Below, piece by piece: positions 34,521 to 42,127 of a stretch of 64,000 bases of DNA (position 1 is the stretch's first letter; every line of letters begins with the position of its first letter). The translations under genes and the position numbers were made by a program. The DNA is from a bacterium (GTDB lineage Bacteria; Armatimonadota; Zipacnadia; Zipacnadales; UBA11051), in assembly GCA_021372615.1 (NCBI GenBank), contig JAJFUB010000039.1, positions 1 to 64,000 on the forward strand. Reading direction: 5' to 3'. The notes beneath the pieces were generated by a model, which was not told the DNA's origin, ran no database searches, and saw only the letters and a list, made by a program, of their open reading frames with translations.

Positions 34521-35374
34521 CACGCCTCCAGGGAGCGCAGGTACTTGAGTTGAGTGGAGATCTTCTCCTCCAGCGGCATGGTCCGGAAGTCCTCGACGGA
34601 GAGGAAGCCCTGGTAGTTCCGTGCCTGCAGTTCGCTGCAGAACTGCGCGACGTCAATGACGCTGTCCGCCAGGTCCACGGTATCCCAGCGGTACTGGAGC
34701 TGCCCGCGTTCATTGCGCTCGGCCGGCACAGGCTGCCCGCCGCCGGCGTGGACATGCGCCACGTACTCGCCCAGCAGGTCCAGCCCCATCTTCGTCGGCT
34801 CGTGCCCCTGCCCCAGGCTCATGTTCGCGATGTCGAAGATGACGCCAATGTCCCGGGCGTCGAACTCGCGCACGATGTTCCACGCCTGCGAGGCGCTGCA
34901 GGTGGTGGTGTTGCGGTGAATCTCGATGACGACCCGCACGCCCAGCGAGCGTGTGATCTTCAAGGCCTCGCCCAGCGCGGCGATCGTGTCGGCGATCAGG
35001 TCGCGGTAGTTCTCGGCCGCGTTGTAGCCCCGTGGGGCGCCGATGCGGAACATGGGGATGCCCCACTTGGCGCAGCCCTCGGCCACCTTGCGCACCTCGT
35101 CAAGCTGCGTGGCGGCCATGGATGTGGCCAGGCACACGATCTGCAGGTTGAACTCCTTGCTCAGCGCGACCAGTTCCTCGCCCCGGGTGTCCAGGTTGTC
35201 GGGCGAGAAGTCATTCTTCACGTTGCCCCAGGGTGAGTACGCCTGGTCCCTGGCGGCCTCAGGAATGTAGCGGCAGCGCCACTCGGCCCCATCAAAGCCC
35301 AGCCGCGAGAGGCACTCGGCCGTCTCCCGCATGTCGTATTCAGGCATCATGACAGTCGTTGCACAGATCTTCAT
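34520..35374 (-). CDS. sugar phosphate isomerase/epimerase (xylose isomerase-like TIM barrel)
   Basis: A 284-residue cytoplasmic AP-endonuclease-2/xylose-isomerase-like barrel. Metal-site residues are seen as Glu in VVIEIHRNTTT, Asp in VIFDIANMS, His in HVHAGGG and Glu in FLSVEDFRT, so an isomerase or epimerase reaction on a ketose or inosose is likely. First gene of the minus-strand sugar cluster that runs through to 24305; it is translationally coupled to the LamG/DUF6067 gene. GGGAGA lies 5 bases before ATG 35374. Confidence 0.88.
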   Translation of the reverse strand: MKICATTVMMPEYDMRETAECLSRLGFDGAEWRCRYIPEAARDQAYSPWGNVKNDFSPDNLDTRGEELVALSKEFNLQIVCLATSMAATQLDEVRKVAEGCAKWGIPMFRIGAPRGYNAAENYRDLIADTIAALGEALKITRSLGVRVVIEIHRNTTTCSASQAWNIVREFDARDIGVIFDIANMSLGQGHEPTKMGLDLLGEYVAHVHAGGGQPVPAERNERGQLQYRWDTVDLADSVIDVAQFCSELQARNYQGFLSVEDFRTMPLEEKISTQLKYLRSLEA

Positions 35375-35514
35375 CGGTCTCCCTCTGCTACTTCGGAATG
35401 TGCACCAGTTCGCCACCGTCCACATGTTGACCTTGCCCGCCCGCAGAGGTCTTCTCACCCTCGGTCGGGAACAACCCTTCGGCGCGGCCGATCGCGCCCC
35501 GGACTGAGGACAGC

Positions 35515-36273
35515 ATGAACGAACACGATCTCCGCCAGCTACTTGCTCAGGTCGCCTCGGGCGATCTGGCCCCCGACCAGGCCGTCGAACGCCTGCGTCT
35601 CCTGCCGTTCGAGGACCTCGGCTTCGCCAAGGTGGACCACCACCGCGCCCTCCGGACGGGTTTCCCGGAAGTCATCTACTGCGAGCGCAAGACGCCTGAC
35701 CAAGTCGTGGAGATCGCCACCCGCATTGCGGGCATGGCCCCCTGTGTGCTGGCTTCCCGCGCTTCCCGCGAGGTCTACGAGGCCGTGGCGGCACGCTTCC
35801 CGGACGCCGAGTACCACGAGCCGGCCCGCTGCATCGTCATCGGTGAGAAGCCCACACCTCCGGAGGGCTGCCCCTCCGTGCTCGTCATCACCGCCGGCAC
35901 ATCGGATATCGGCGTGGCCGAGGAAGCGGCCCTCGTGGCCGAGGCCGCGGGCGTGCCGGTGGACCGCCTCTTCGACGTCGGCGTGGCGGGTCTGCACCGT
36001 CTGCTGGTGCACCATGAGAAGATGCTCCAGGCAGGCGTCCTGGTGGTCGTCGCGGGGATGGAGGGGGCGCTGGCAAGCGTCGTGGGGGGGCTGGTGGACA
36101 AGCCGGTCATCGCGGTGCCCACAAGCGTCGGCTACGGGGCGAGCTTCGGGGGCGTAGCGGCCCTGCTGGCGATGCTCAATAGCTGCGCGGCGGGGATGGC
36201 CGTCGTCAACATAGACAACGGCTTCGGGGCCGGCTACATGGCGGCCATGATCGCCAGGCTGGGCCGCAAGTAG
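35515..36273 (+). CDS. larB: nickel-pincer nucleotide biosynthesis carboxylase LarB
   Basis: A 252-residue protein of the LarB family, an AIR-carboxylase-like enzyme that carboxylates nicotinic acid adenine dinucleotide with hydrolysis of the pyrophosphate, first step of the nickel-pincer cofactor of lactate racemase and related racemases/epimerases. The N-terminus DLRQLLAQVASGDLAPDQAVERL and the core ITAGTSDIGVAEEA, FDVGVAGLHRLL and PVIAVPTSVGYGASFGG are the family blocks. LarC, LarE and LarA are not in this window, so the pathway would be split. It is divergent from the sugar cluster and convergent with the AsnB-like gene. Confidence 0.92.
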   Translation: MNEHDLRQLLAQVASGDLAPDQAVERLRLLPFEDLGFAKVDHHRALRTGFPEVIYCERKTPDQVVEIATRIAGMAPCVLASRASREVYEAVAARFPDAEYHEPARCIVIGEKPTPPEGCPSVLVITAGTSDIGVAEEAALVAEAAGVPVDRLFDVGVAGLHRLLVHHEKMLQAGVLVVVAGMEGALASVVGGLVDKPVIAVPTSVGYGASFGGVAALLAMLNSCAAGMAVVNIDNGFGAGYMAAMIARLGRK

Positions 36274-36329
36274 CGGCGCGGCTCACCGCGTCAGCCGCGG
36301 TCGCCCCCCCCTCGCTCTGCGCAGGGGCA

Positions 36330-38165
36330 CTAGCCATAGTGCTTCAGCCACTCATCGAGCGTGATCCAGGGCCCGAGCGCGTGCGCCGCCCGGCGCCGCC
36401 CGGCGATCGCGTCGTCTACCACCCGGCGCAGGCCGTCACCCTCCAGCAGCCCCAGGTCAAGCACCGGCGAGTTGCGCAACCGCGAGCGCAGGAACCCATG
36501 CCACTCCGGGGATTGGCTGAGCTGAATGCGCAGCCGGGGCCAGGCCGAGCGATCGTGGTTCCGGTAGCGGCACAGCTTCGCTCTCAGCTCCCCCAGCATG
36601 ATCGAGGTCCACTCGCCGTAGTACCCGATGATCTCCCCGCAGCGGCCACCGGCGATGGGCAGGCACGTCCAGGAGCGCGGAATGGCTGCCACCTGCGCGT
36701 TCAGGAGTCGCAGTGCGCCCCCGTAGGCCCGGTGGTTGAAGCGGTACTGGGGTGGCAGCCGCAGGAATGCGGACAGCATCTCCTGGTCATGAAACGGCAG
36801 GCCTTCGTCCGTGAAGCGACCGTAGGAGGAGATGTTCAGGGCCGAGCGGTGCTTGGCGATGTTCGAGAAGGGCAGCCACGTGGCCACATCGTAGTCCGAC
36901 TGAGCCCCGGCCGCGATCCCCTCGGCAGCCGCCACCAGGGCAGCCTTCCCCTCCTGCTCCACCTCGGCCAGTGAGTACCCTCGGAGCATCCGCTCCAGCC
37001 AGGGCCGCGGGGCACTGCGGAACCGGTTGAGTGTGTAGCGCACCGGGTCCACGGGTGCGGTCGGGGCCAGCGTGGGAGGCAGCAGGCGTCGGAGCCCCGA
37101 GGCGTTGCCGGTCGGCAGGCCGCGGCCGCCGAACAGCGCATCGAGGCCAAACCCGTTGAGCAGCAGGGACAGTCTCTCCTGGGCCAGCAGCGGACCGACC
37201 AGCCAGCTCTGCGCGTGATGGAAGCTGTGCATGCCGTCCCCCAGCAGCGATCCCAGTGTCACCAGCTCCATCGGGAAGGTGCGGCTCAGGGCCAGGAAGT
37301 GGTGGGGGTACCCCAGAGCCCCCGCGATCCGCCGGGCCAGCGCCACCTCTGCTCCCGGCCGCACATGCAGGGTCATGCACTGCAGGGGCGTCTCGCTGGC
37401 ACTGGCGATCGCGCGCGAGTCCAGACCGGCACTGAGCATCAGCCCGATGCGCTCGTGCCCGGCGCACACCCGTCGCACGGAGTTCCGCAGGGCGGCCGCG
37501 ATGCCGTGACTGTGCTCGTCCAGCGAGCTCTGCTCCGTCCACTCGAAGCGCGGGCTCCAGTAGGTCTCTGTCCGCTCTCCCCCGTCGGCAATGGTCAGGA
37601 CACTCGCCGGTGGCACCTGCCGGATATGGTCATAGTAGGTCGCCGTCCCCGGGAGGAACTCGAGCACCAGGAACTCGCGCAGGCGGTCGTGGTTGAGCGT
37701 ACGCGACACGCCGGGGTACTCGAGTATGAACTTCACCTCGCTGCCAAAAACCCAGGGGGACTGCGTGAGGTAGTAGAGACCACGGCTCGCCGTGCGATCG
37801 GTGACGAGGTGCAGTTCGCCCTTCGTGCGGTCGTAGATGGCGACCGCGAACGTACCATTCAGGTGGGTGGGGAAGGCCTTGCCGTACTGCTGGTAGAGCT
37901 GCAGGCACCACGCCGCGGGACGCCGCTTGTGATCAAGGTCGCTGCCGTAGAGGTAGCCGGCGAACGCGGCGACGATGTTCCCCTCGGTTGTGGTCGCGAT
38001 TCTCTCGGGATCGCTGCCACCGACAGGGCTCGTGGCCGCAACGCTGTACTCGCCGGCTGTGCCTGTCTGTAGTGGGGACTGCGGCAGCTTGCAGGCCCCG
38101 GCCATCGCCTGCAGCACTCCGCCGTCGGCAGTGCTGGGTCCGAACCATCCAAGAAGCGAACTCAT
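36330..38165 (-). CDS. asparagine synthase-like protein without the glutaminase cysteine
   Basis: A 611-residue AsnB-like protein. The N-terminal Ntn-glutaminase fold is recognisable (FAGYLYGSDLD, LNGTFAVAIYDRT, VTDRTASRGLYYL), but the protein begins MSSLLGWFG instead of Met-Cys-Gly, so the catalytic Cys is missing. The ATP-binding PP-loop is SAGLDS (245-250; AsnB has SGGLDS). It resembles the asparagine-synthase-like cyclases and exopolysaccharide-linked paralogs that use ammonia or an internal amine rather than glutamine. Monocistronic; start ATG at 38165. Its acceptor cannot be named. Confidence 0.85.
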   Translation of the reverse strand: MSSLLGWFGPSTADGGVLQAMAGACKLPQSPLQTGTAGEYSVAATSPVGGSDPERIATTTEGNIVAAFAGYLYGSDLDHKRRPAAWCLQLYQQYGKAFPTHLNGTFAVAIYDRTKGELHLVTDRTASRGLYYLTQSPWVFGSEVKFILEYPGVSRTLNHDRLREFLVLEFLPGTATYYDHIRQVPPASVLTIADGGERTETYWSPRFEWTEQSSLDEHSHGIAAALRNSVRRVCAGHERIGLMLSAGLDSRAIASASETPLQCMTLHVRPGAEVALARRIAGALGYPHHFLALSRTFPMELVTLGSLLGDGMHSFHHAQSWLVGPLLAQERLSLLLNGFGLDALFGGRGLPTGNASGLRRLLPPTLAPTAPVDPVRYTLNRFRSAPRPWLERMLRGYSLAEVEQEGKAALVAAAEGIAAGAQSDYDVATWLPFSNIAKHRSALNISSYGRFTDEGLPFHDQEMLSAFLRLPPQYRFNHRAYGGALRLLNAQVAAIPRSWTCLPIAGGRCGEIIGYYGEWTSIMLGELRAKLCRYRNHDRSAWPRLRIQLSQSPEWHGFLRSRLRNSPVLDLGLLEGDGLRRVVDDAIAGRRRAAHALGPWITLDEWLKHYG

Positions 38166-38310
38166 TGATGCTGGTCCCCTCAGGGGGATGTGGGTGCTGG
38201 CGGCGGTAGGCCGGTGTTGTGCTCAGGTTCCCCGCAGGAACGACCGCACCTCCCGGCGACGGCGCCGAGGTCTGAGCCGTCCCGCAGCGGCTCTCTCGGC
38301 GCCCAGAGCA

Positions 38311-38342
38311 ACGGGGCCGAGCCATCTCTGGCTCGGCCCCGT
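38311..38342 (-). terminator. strong 14-bp hairpin after the NIL-ferredoxin gene
   Basis: ACGGGGCCGAGCCA (38311-38324) pairs perfectly with TGGCTCGGCCCCGT (38329-38342) around TCTC. It begins 22 bases after the minus-strand NIL-ferredoxin stop, so it likely ends the homocysteine operon. The 199-base gap 38166-38364 holds nothing else recognisable. Confidence 0.75.
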
Positions 38343-38364
38343 CCCGTCTGCGTATTCCGTTGCT

Positions 38365-38772
38365 CTAGAACGTCAGCTCCATCGCCCGTGGCGGACAGAC
38401 CGGCACGCACGCCTCGCACGCGATGCACTTGTCGGCATCAAACGCGATATGGCGCGTGTCGGCGTCAATGACGAGCGCCTTGGTCGGGCAGATGGTGATG
38501 CAGGCCCCGCACTCGGTGCAGCGGGCCTCGTTGCGCACCACGCCCTGCGCGATCGGCTCCACGATGACACCCCGCTTCTTCAGGCTCTTGAGGGCAGCTT
38601 CCAGCCTGGCGTCTTCGCCGGTGAAGCCGATGACCATGAGCCCTTCGCGCTGGGGCGTGATCTCCGCGCGCAGGATGTTGAAGTCCAGTTCGTACGTCTT
38701 GATCGTCTCGGAGATGATCGGCTCATCCGAGAGTTTGGGGGGGAAACGCAGCACCACACGTGTGCTCGCCAT
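38365..38772 (-). CDS. NIL-domain 2x[4Fe-4S] ferredoxin of the homocysteine/sulfide-assimilation system
   Basis: A 135-residue protein with a NIL domain (about 4-75, RVVLRFPPKLSDEPIISETIKTY) and two [4Fe-4S] motifs: Cys85, Cys88, Cys91, Cys95 and Cys116, Cys119, Cys122, Cys126. In anaerobic archaea a NIL-ferredoxin partner of the DUF39 protein is needed for sulfide-dependent homocysteine formation from aspartate semialdehyde. Its ATG at 38772 directly abuts the DUF39 stop, and a strong hairpin follows its own stop, consistent with the end of the operon. Confidence 0.92.
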   Translation of the reverse strand: MASTRVVLRFPPKLSDEPIISETIKTYELDFNILRAEITPQREGLMVIGFTGEDARLEAALKSLKKRGVIVEPIAQGVVRNEARCTECGACITICPTKALVIDADTRHIAFDADKCIACEACVPVCPPRAMELTF

Positions 38773-40005
38773 CTAGCCCACCTCCTTCAGCGTGCGCGTG
38801 CGAGCCTTGAGGTGACGTTCAGTGAAAGGCTTGAACTTCACCCCTGAGTCCACCGAGGGCAGCGTCTCCACCGGCTCCGTCAGCAGGAACTGGCCCGACT
38901 GGACCTGCTCCTTGAGCACACCGGCGATCTCCTGGGCGCGTACGTATGAGGACAGCGGCGTCGTCGGGACCTGCTTGCCCTCCACCTCGATGGTCCCCGT
39001 CTTGAGCTGGGCGTAGCTCACCTGCCCCAGCGGCCCGCGCTCGCCGTATGCATAGCCCCGGCTGTAGTCCACGATGGGGCACACGATGTCCTCGTCGCGG
39101 ACGGCCGTGAACCGCGCCATGTCGGCGTCCAGGATCGGGATGGGAATGCCGATCCCCAGCGCCAGCGACACGCCGTAGCCGTACATGCTGACCCCGACGA
39201 CATACCGCGGGTCCATGGCCTTGAGGTCGCCGACGGTCGCGATGGTGCCGGCCCCGCCTGTGGGCGTGCCGTTCTCGCTCCGCGTCGAGGCCGGGTCGTG
39301 CTGGGTGCCCTGCCAGAAGATGTACCCCTGTGCGCCGCCGATGAAGATGCGCGACCCGATACCGATGGTGCGGTAGTACGGGTCATTCAGCAGCGGCGAG
39401 AGCTGGCCGGCCGAACAGAAGCTGGCCGATCCGAGGTTCTTCTGGAGCACGCCCATGTACGTGTACAGGTCGCGATGCTTGTCCAGGTTCACCGCGCAGT
39501 TGTAGTTCTGATAGGCGTTACGCGGGTTGCAGATGAAGGCCTGGTTGAGGTCCGCCAGGCGGATCATCGACTCCAGCTCCCGGCGCGGATAGCAGTCCGT
39601 ACCGTAGCTCTCGGCCCGCATGGCGATGTCCTTGCCGGCTACGAGGTCGGCGATCACGTGGGCTCCGCCGTAGCGGAACTCGCCCGGATGCTGGCGGTTG
39701 AGCGAGTCTCCCTCGGCCACTTCCGTCGCACCGATGTAGCAGTCCACGGCCGCCACACCGGCGTACGCGGGGACGTCGTTCAGCCACACCCGGCTCATCC
39801 TCATCCGCGGCTTGGTGTGCCCGAAGTTCAGGAACGCTCCGGACGAGCACATCGGCCCGAAGGTCCCTGTGGTGACGACGTCCACCGTCTTGGCCGCCTG
39901 CTTGGCGCCTTGCTCGGCGACGACGTCTATCATCTCCTCGGCGGTCACCACGACCGCCTTGCCCTGCTTGATCTTCTCGTTGATTTCGGCAACCGTCTTA
40001 GCCAT
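38773..40005 (-). CDS. DUF39 homocysteine biosynthesis protein (L-aspartate semialdehyde sulfurtransferase type)
   Basis: A 410-residue DUF39/HcyBio-family protein, MAKTVAEINEKIKQGKAVVVTAEEM at the start. Archaeal members with the NIL-ferredoxin convert aspartate semialdehyde and sulfide to homocysteine, bypassing O-acyl-homoserine. Conserved features are TTGTFGPMCSSGAFLNFGH with a Cys, DCYIGATE, and RTIGIGSRIFIGGAQGYIFWQGTQHDP. AGGAG lies 8 bases before ATG 40005. The UPF0280 gene upstream is the third protein linked to this chemistry. Assignment rests on recalled family knowledge. Confidence 0.9.
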   Translation of the reverse strand: MAKTVAEINEKIKQGKAVVVTAEEMIDVVAEQGAKQAAKTVDVVTTGTFGPMCSSGAFLNFGHTKPRMRMSRVWLNDVPAYAGVAAVDCYIGATEVAEGDSLNRQHPGEFRYGGAHVIADLVAGKDIAMRAESYGTDCYPRRELESMIRLADLNQAFICNPRNAYQNYNCAVNLDKHRDLYTYMGVLQKNLGSASFCSAGQLSPLLNDPYYRTIGIGSRIFIGGAQGYIFWQGTQHDPASTRSENGTPTGGAGTIATVGDLKAMDPRYVVGVSMYGYGVSLALGIGIPIPILDADMARFTAVRDEDIVCPIVDYSRGYAYGERGPLGQVSYAQLKTGTIEVEGKQVPTTPLSSYVRAQEIAGVLKEQVQSGQFLLTEPVETLPSVDSGVKFKPFTERHLKARTRTLKEVG

Positions 40006-40168
40006 GCCTGTGGCTCCTGTCTCCGGCGGGCGCGGAGCATGACCGCGCCGGCGCCTGTGATGATGTCCGCTCGGGGCCGCGTCCACAGCGCGCTCGCGTG
40101 CGAGCGCAGGGACGCTGACGCATGCCCATGGACATCACCACAGACCGGTCGAGAAACTGCGCTGTCAT
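39998..40168 (-). CDS. possible small ORF before the DUF39 gene
   Basis: A possible 56-residue peptide, MTAQFLDRSVVMSMGMRQRP..., preceded by a very strong ribosome site AAAGGAGG and by GGAG directly at the ATG. Its stop TAA overlaps the DUF39 start region (ATGGCTAAG), so it could couple translation. The rest is Arg/Ala/Ser-rich with little resemblance to a folded protein, so it may be a leader peptide or a chance ORF. Confidence 0.25.
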   Translation of the reverse strand: MTAQFLDRSVVMSMGMRQRPCARTRARCGRGPERTSSQAPARSCSAPAGDRSHRHG

Positions 40169-40216
40169 CTCCGCTATCCCTCCTTTACCAGGGAATGCTG
40201 ACCATCGCCGGGCCCG

Positions 40217-40942
40217 CTACGGCGGCCCCACTGCCGTCAGCTCAAACTCCCCCCACACACCCATCGTCTCCCCCACGATCACCAGGGCCTGCCTCACGCC
40301 CGGGGCCGTCTGCGCCCACTCCATGGCCGCCGGCACGTCTGCCGCGCTCTGCACACGGTTCCCCAGCGCCGAGGCGAACGCATCCGCCAAGGCACCGTCG
40401 TCTGCCGCGATCAGCGCGGCATCCGCTCTCCCGAAGCTCAGCGAGTGCCCCACCGTGCCCGAGCTGGTGCAGACCCCCAGGCTACCCGCCGGGATCTTGA
40501 GCCCAAGCTTGCCGCTCAAGGGAGACTGGCCGGCCTGAATGCCGATAACTCTACTAACTTTACTGATTATATATATATCCCCACCGTTTTCAACCACTAT
40601 TTGCGCCGAATGCGGCTGCAAAGCCCGGGCGACGCTCTCCGCCACCGCCCCGGCCACCGCCGCCATCGGCCCCACCCCCGCCTGCTGCGCCGCCTCGTAC
40701 ATGGCCCGCACGACCGGCGGACAGGCCCTGCGCGTCGGCAGTGGCTCGAGGCTGGTCAGGAACCGACGGTCCAGGCCGATCTCCTGCTCGATGTCCTCAC
40801 GCAACGCGCGCACGATCGCGAACCCCCGCGCTGCCTGGTCGCTCTCGGCGCTGACCAGCAGGTCAGTCTCAGCGACACACACACGGAAGCTGACGAGGTC
40901 GTCAGACCCGGCCTGGTTGCGGTACACCCGTGGCTGGAACAT
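40217..40942 (-). CDS. UPF0280-family protein (ApbE-like fold; sulfide assimilation)
   Basis: A 241-residue UPF0280 (COG2122) protein. VVENGGDIYI and GVCTSSGTVGHSLSFGRADAALIAADDGALADAFASALGNRV are the family's characteristic blocks, the latter similar to the flavin-transferase ApbE fold and carrying Cys in GVCTSSG. In Methanosarcina a member is implicated in sulfide-dependent cysteine/homocysteine synthesis with persulfide chemistry. Here it lies upstream of DUF39 and NIL-ferredoxin on the same strand, supporting one pathway. A promoter 50-80 bases upstream fits. An AT-rich (TA)n patch at about 40558-40574 is unlike the rest. Confidence 0.88.
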   Translation of the reverse strand: MFQPRVYRNQAGSDDLVSFRVCVAETDLLVSAESDQAARGFAIVRALREDIEQEIGLDRRFLTSLEPLPTRRACPPVVRAMYEAAQQAGVGPMAAVAGAVAESVARALQPHSAQIVVENGGDIYIISKVSRVIGIQAGQSPLSGKLGLKIPAGSLGVCTSSGTVGHSLSFGRADAALIAADDGALADAFASALGNRVQSAADVPAAMEWAQTAPGVRQALVIVGETMGVWGEFELTAVGPP

Positions 40943-40996
40943 GGTCCGCACATGCGACGACACGCCCGGCGGCACCGGACGTGGTGGGATGTCGGC

Positions 40997-41025
40997 ACTA
41001 TACCACAGGCCCCCGGTCTCGGCAA
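40997..41025 (-). promoter_or_regulatory. promoter for the UPF0280-DUF39-ferredoxin operon
   Basis: Minus-strand TTGCCG (41025-41020), 17-base spacer, TATAGT (41002-40997), 55 bases before the UPF0280 ATG. The opposite strand of this 199-base gap also serves the creatininase gene, for which only the ribosome site GGAGG is clear. Confidence 0.6.
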
Positions 41026-41141
41026 GCGCCCAGGCCGCCGGGCTCACCTCGCAGGCAGGAACGACAGGCCCTGCCGACCAATCATCCCGTCATCGTTCTG
41101 GCCAACGTCGTATCCAGACCGCTTCGCGTCGGAGGCTGCCC

Positions 41142-42074
41142 ATGCCCGAGGTCCGCTTTGACCGCATGGTCCCGTCGGAAGTCGTGGCGCGACGAGACGC
41201 CCGCAGCCTCGCCTATCTCCCTGTCGGCTCCCTCGAGTGGCATGGCCCCCACATGCCCTTTGGCACGGACTACATGACCGTAGGCTACCTCGCCGAACAG
41301 GCCGCCTCGCGTTTCGGGGGCGTGGCCTTCCCGCCTGTCTACTACGGCGATGTCCGCTACATCCTGCAGGAATGCCGTCAGGAGTGGCGGCGCAGCTACC
41401 AGCAGGCCATGCGCGTTTCGGAGGGCGCCCCGGCAGCCTTCCCGCTCCAGGCCCACGATGGCTCACCCGGCTACGACTGCCCCACTGCCCCCGACGACGG
41501 CGAGCCGGCCGAGCACCCCCTGCCCTTCGACAAGGCCGGCATGGAGCAGCGCTTCGCCGAGAGCCTCGCGGCGATCCTGCTCTCGATCCACCTGTACGGC
41601 TTCCGCCACATCATCCTGCTTCCCGGCCACGGCCCCAACCCGGCCTACTGCCGGCGCGCTGAGGACATCTACGCCCAGAACGTTCGCCGCCGCGCTTCCT
41701 TCGGCGAGCCCGCCCGCACCATGACGTGGTTCTACATCGAGGCCGCCAAGGAGTTCGAGCCCTGGCTTGCCCAGTTCTGGATCCACGCCGACAAGTGGGA
41801 GGGGTCATTGACGATGGTGGCGGCGCCGGGGACGGTCAAGCCTGAGTGCCTGCCCCAGGACCGCTCGGAGTTGGCCCCCGCCTATCTGGGCCATCCGTAC
41901 CTTCACGAGGACACAGGCTACAGTGAGGAGTACAAGCACCTGTGGGAGGGGTTCGACGCTCTCGACCCGCGCAACGACACCAACGAGACCTATGGGCGAC
42001 AGCAGTGGGAGGGGATCATCGAGCGGTTCGGCGAGGCCGTCGAGCAGTGGCTGACCAACCAGGGATCCGGCTAG
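41142..42074 (+). CDS. creatininase-family amidohydrolase
   Basis: A 310-residue member of the creatininase/MftE family of metal-dependent amidohydrolases. The metal motif GSLEWHGPHMPFGTD gives Glu32, His34, His37 and Asp43, and LPGHGPNP is the second conserved loop. Members hydrolyse creatinine, formamides or trim peptide-derived cofactors. No other mycofactocin or creatine gene is nearby, so the substrate is unknown. GGAGG lies 6 bases before ATG 41142. Ends 53 bases before the convergent mreB gene, across a C-rich stretch. Confidence 0.88.
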   Translation: MPEVRFDRMVPSEVVARRDARSLAYLPVGSLEWHGPHMPFGTDYMTVGYLAEQAASRFGGVAFPPVYYGDVRYILQECRQEWRRSYQQAMRVSEGAPAAFPLQAHDGSPGYDCPTAPDDGEPAEHPLPFDKAGMEQRFAESLAAILLSIHLYGFRHIILLPGHGPNPAYCRRAEDIYAQNVRRRASFGEPARTMTWFYIEAAKEFEPWLAQFWIHADKWEGSLTMVAAPGTVKPECLPQDRSELAPAYLGHPYLHEDTGYSEEYKHLWEGFDALDPRNDTNETYGRQQWEGIIERFGEAVEQWLTNQGSG

Positions 42075-42127
42075 TCGCCGTTGCCGTTACCCTTGACCCT
42101 CGACCCCTGACCCTCGTCCCTATCCCC

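Noticed and set aside
38166-38364. A lasso-peptide precursor next to the AsnB-like gene
   Set aside because: No small frame with a suitable leader, no B1/B2 protein genes nearby; the gap contains mainly the terminator hairpin.
40006-40216. A SAM riboswitch before the homocysteine genes
   Set aside because: No SAM-I or SAM-II core pattern seen; the stretch holds a possible small ORF instead.
42075-42127. Tandem CCCTTGACC/CCCTCGACC-like run between creatininase and mreB
   Set aside because: Only about two degenerate units of a C-rich stretch at a convergent gene boundary; too weak to call a repeat element.
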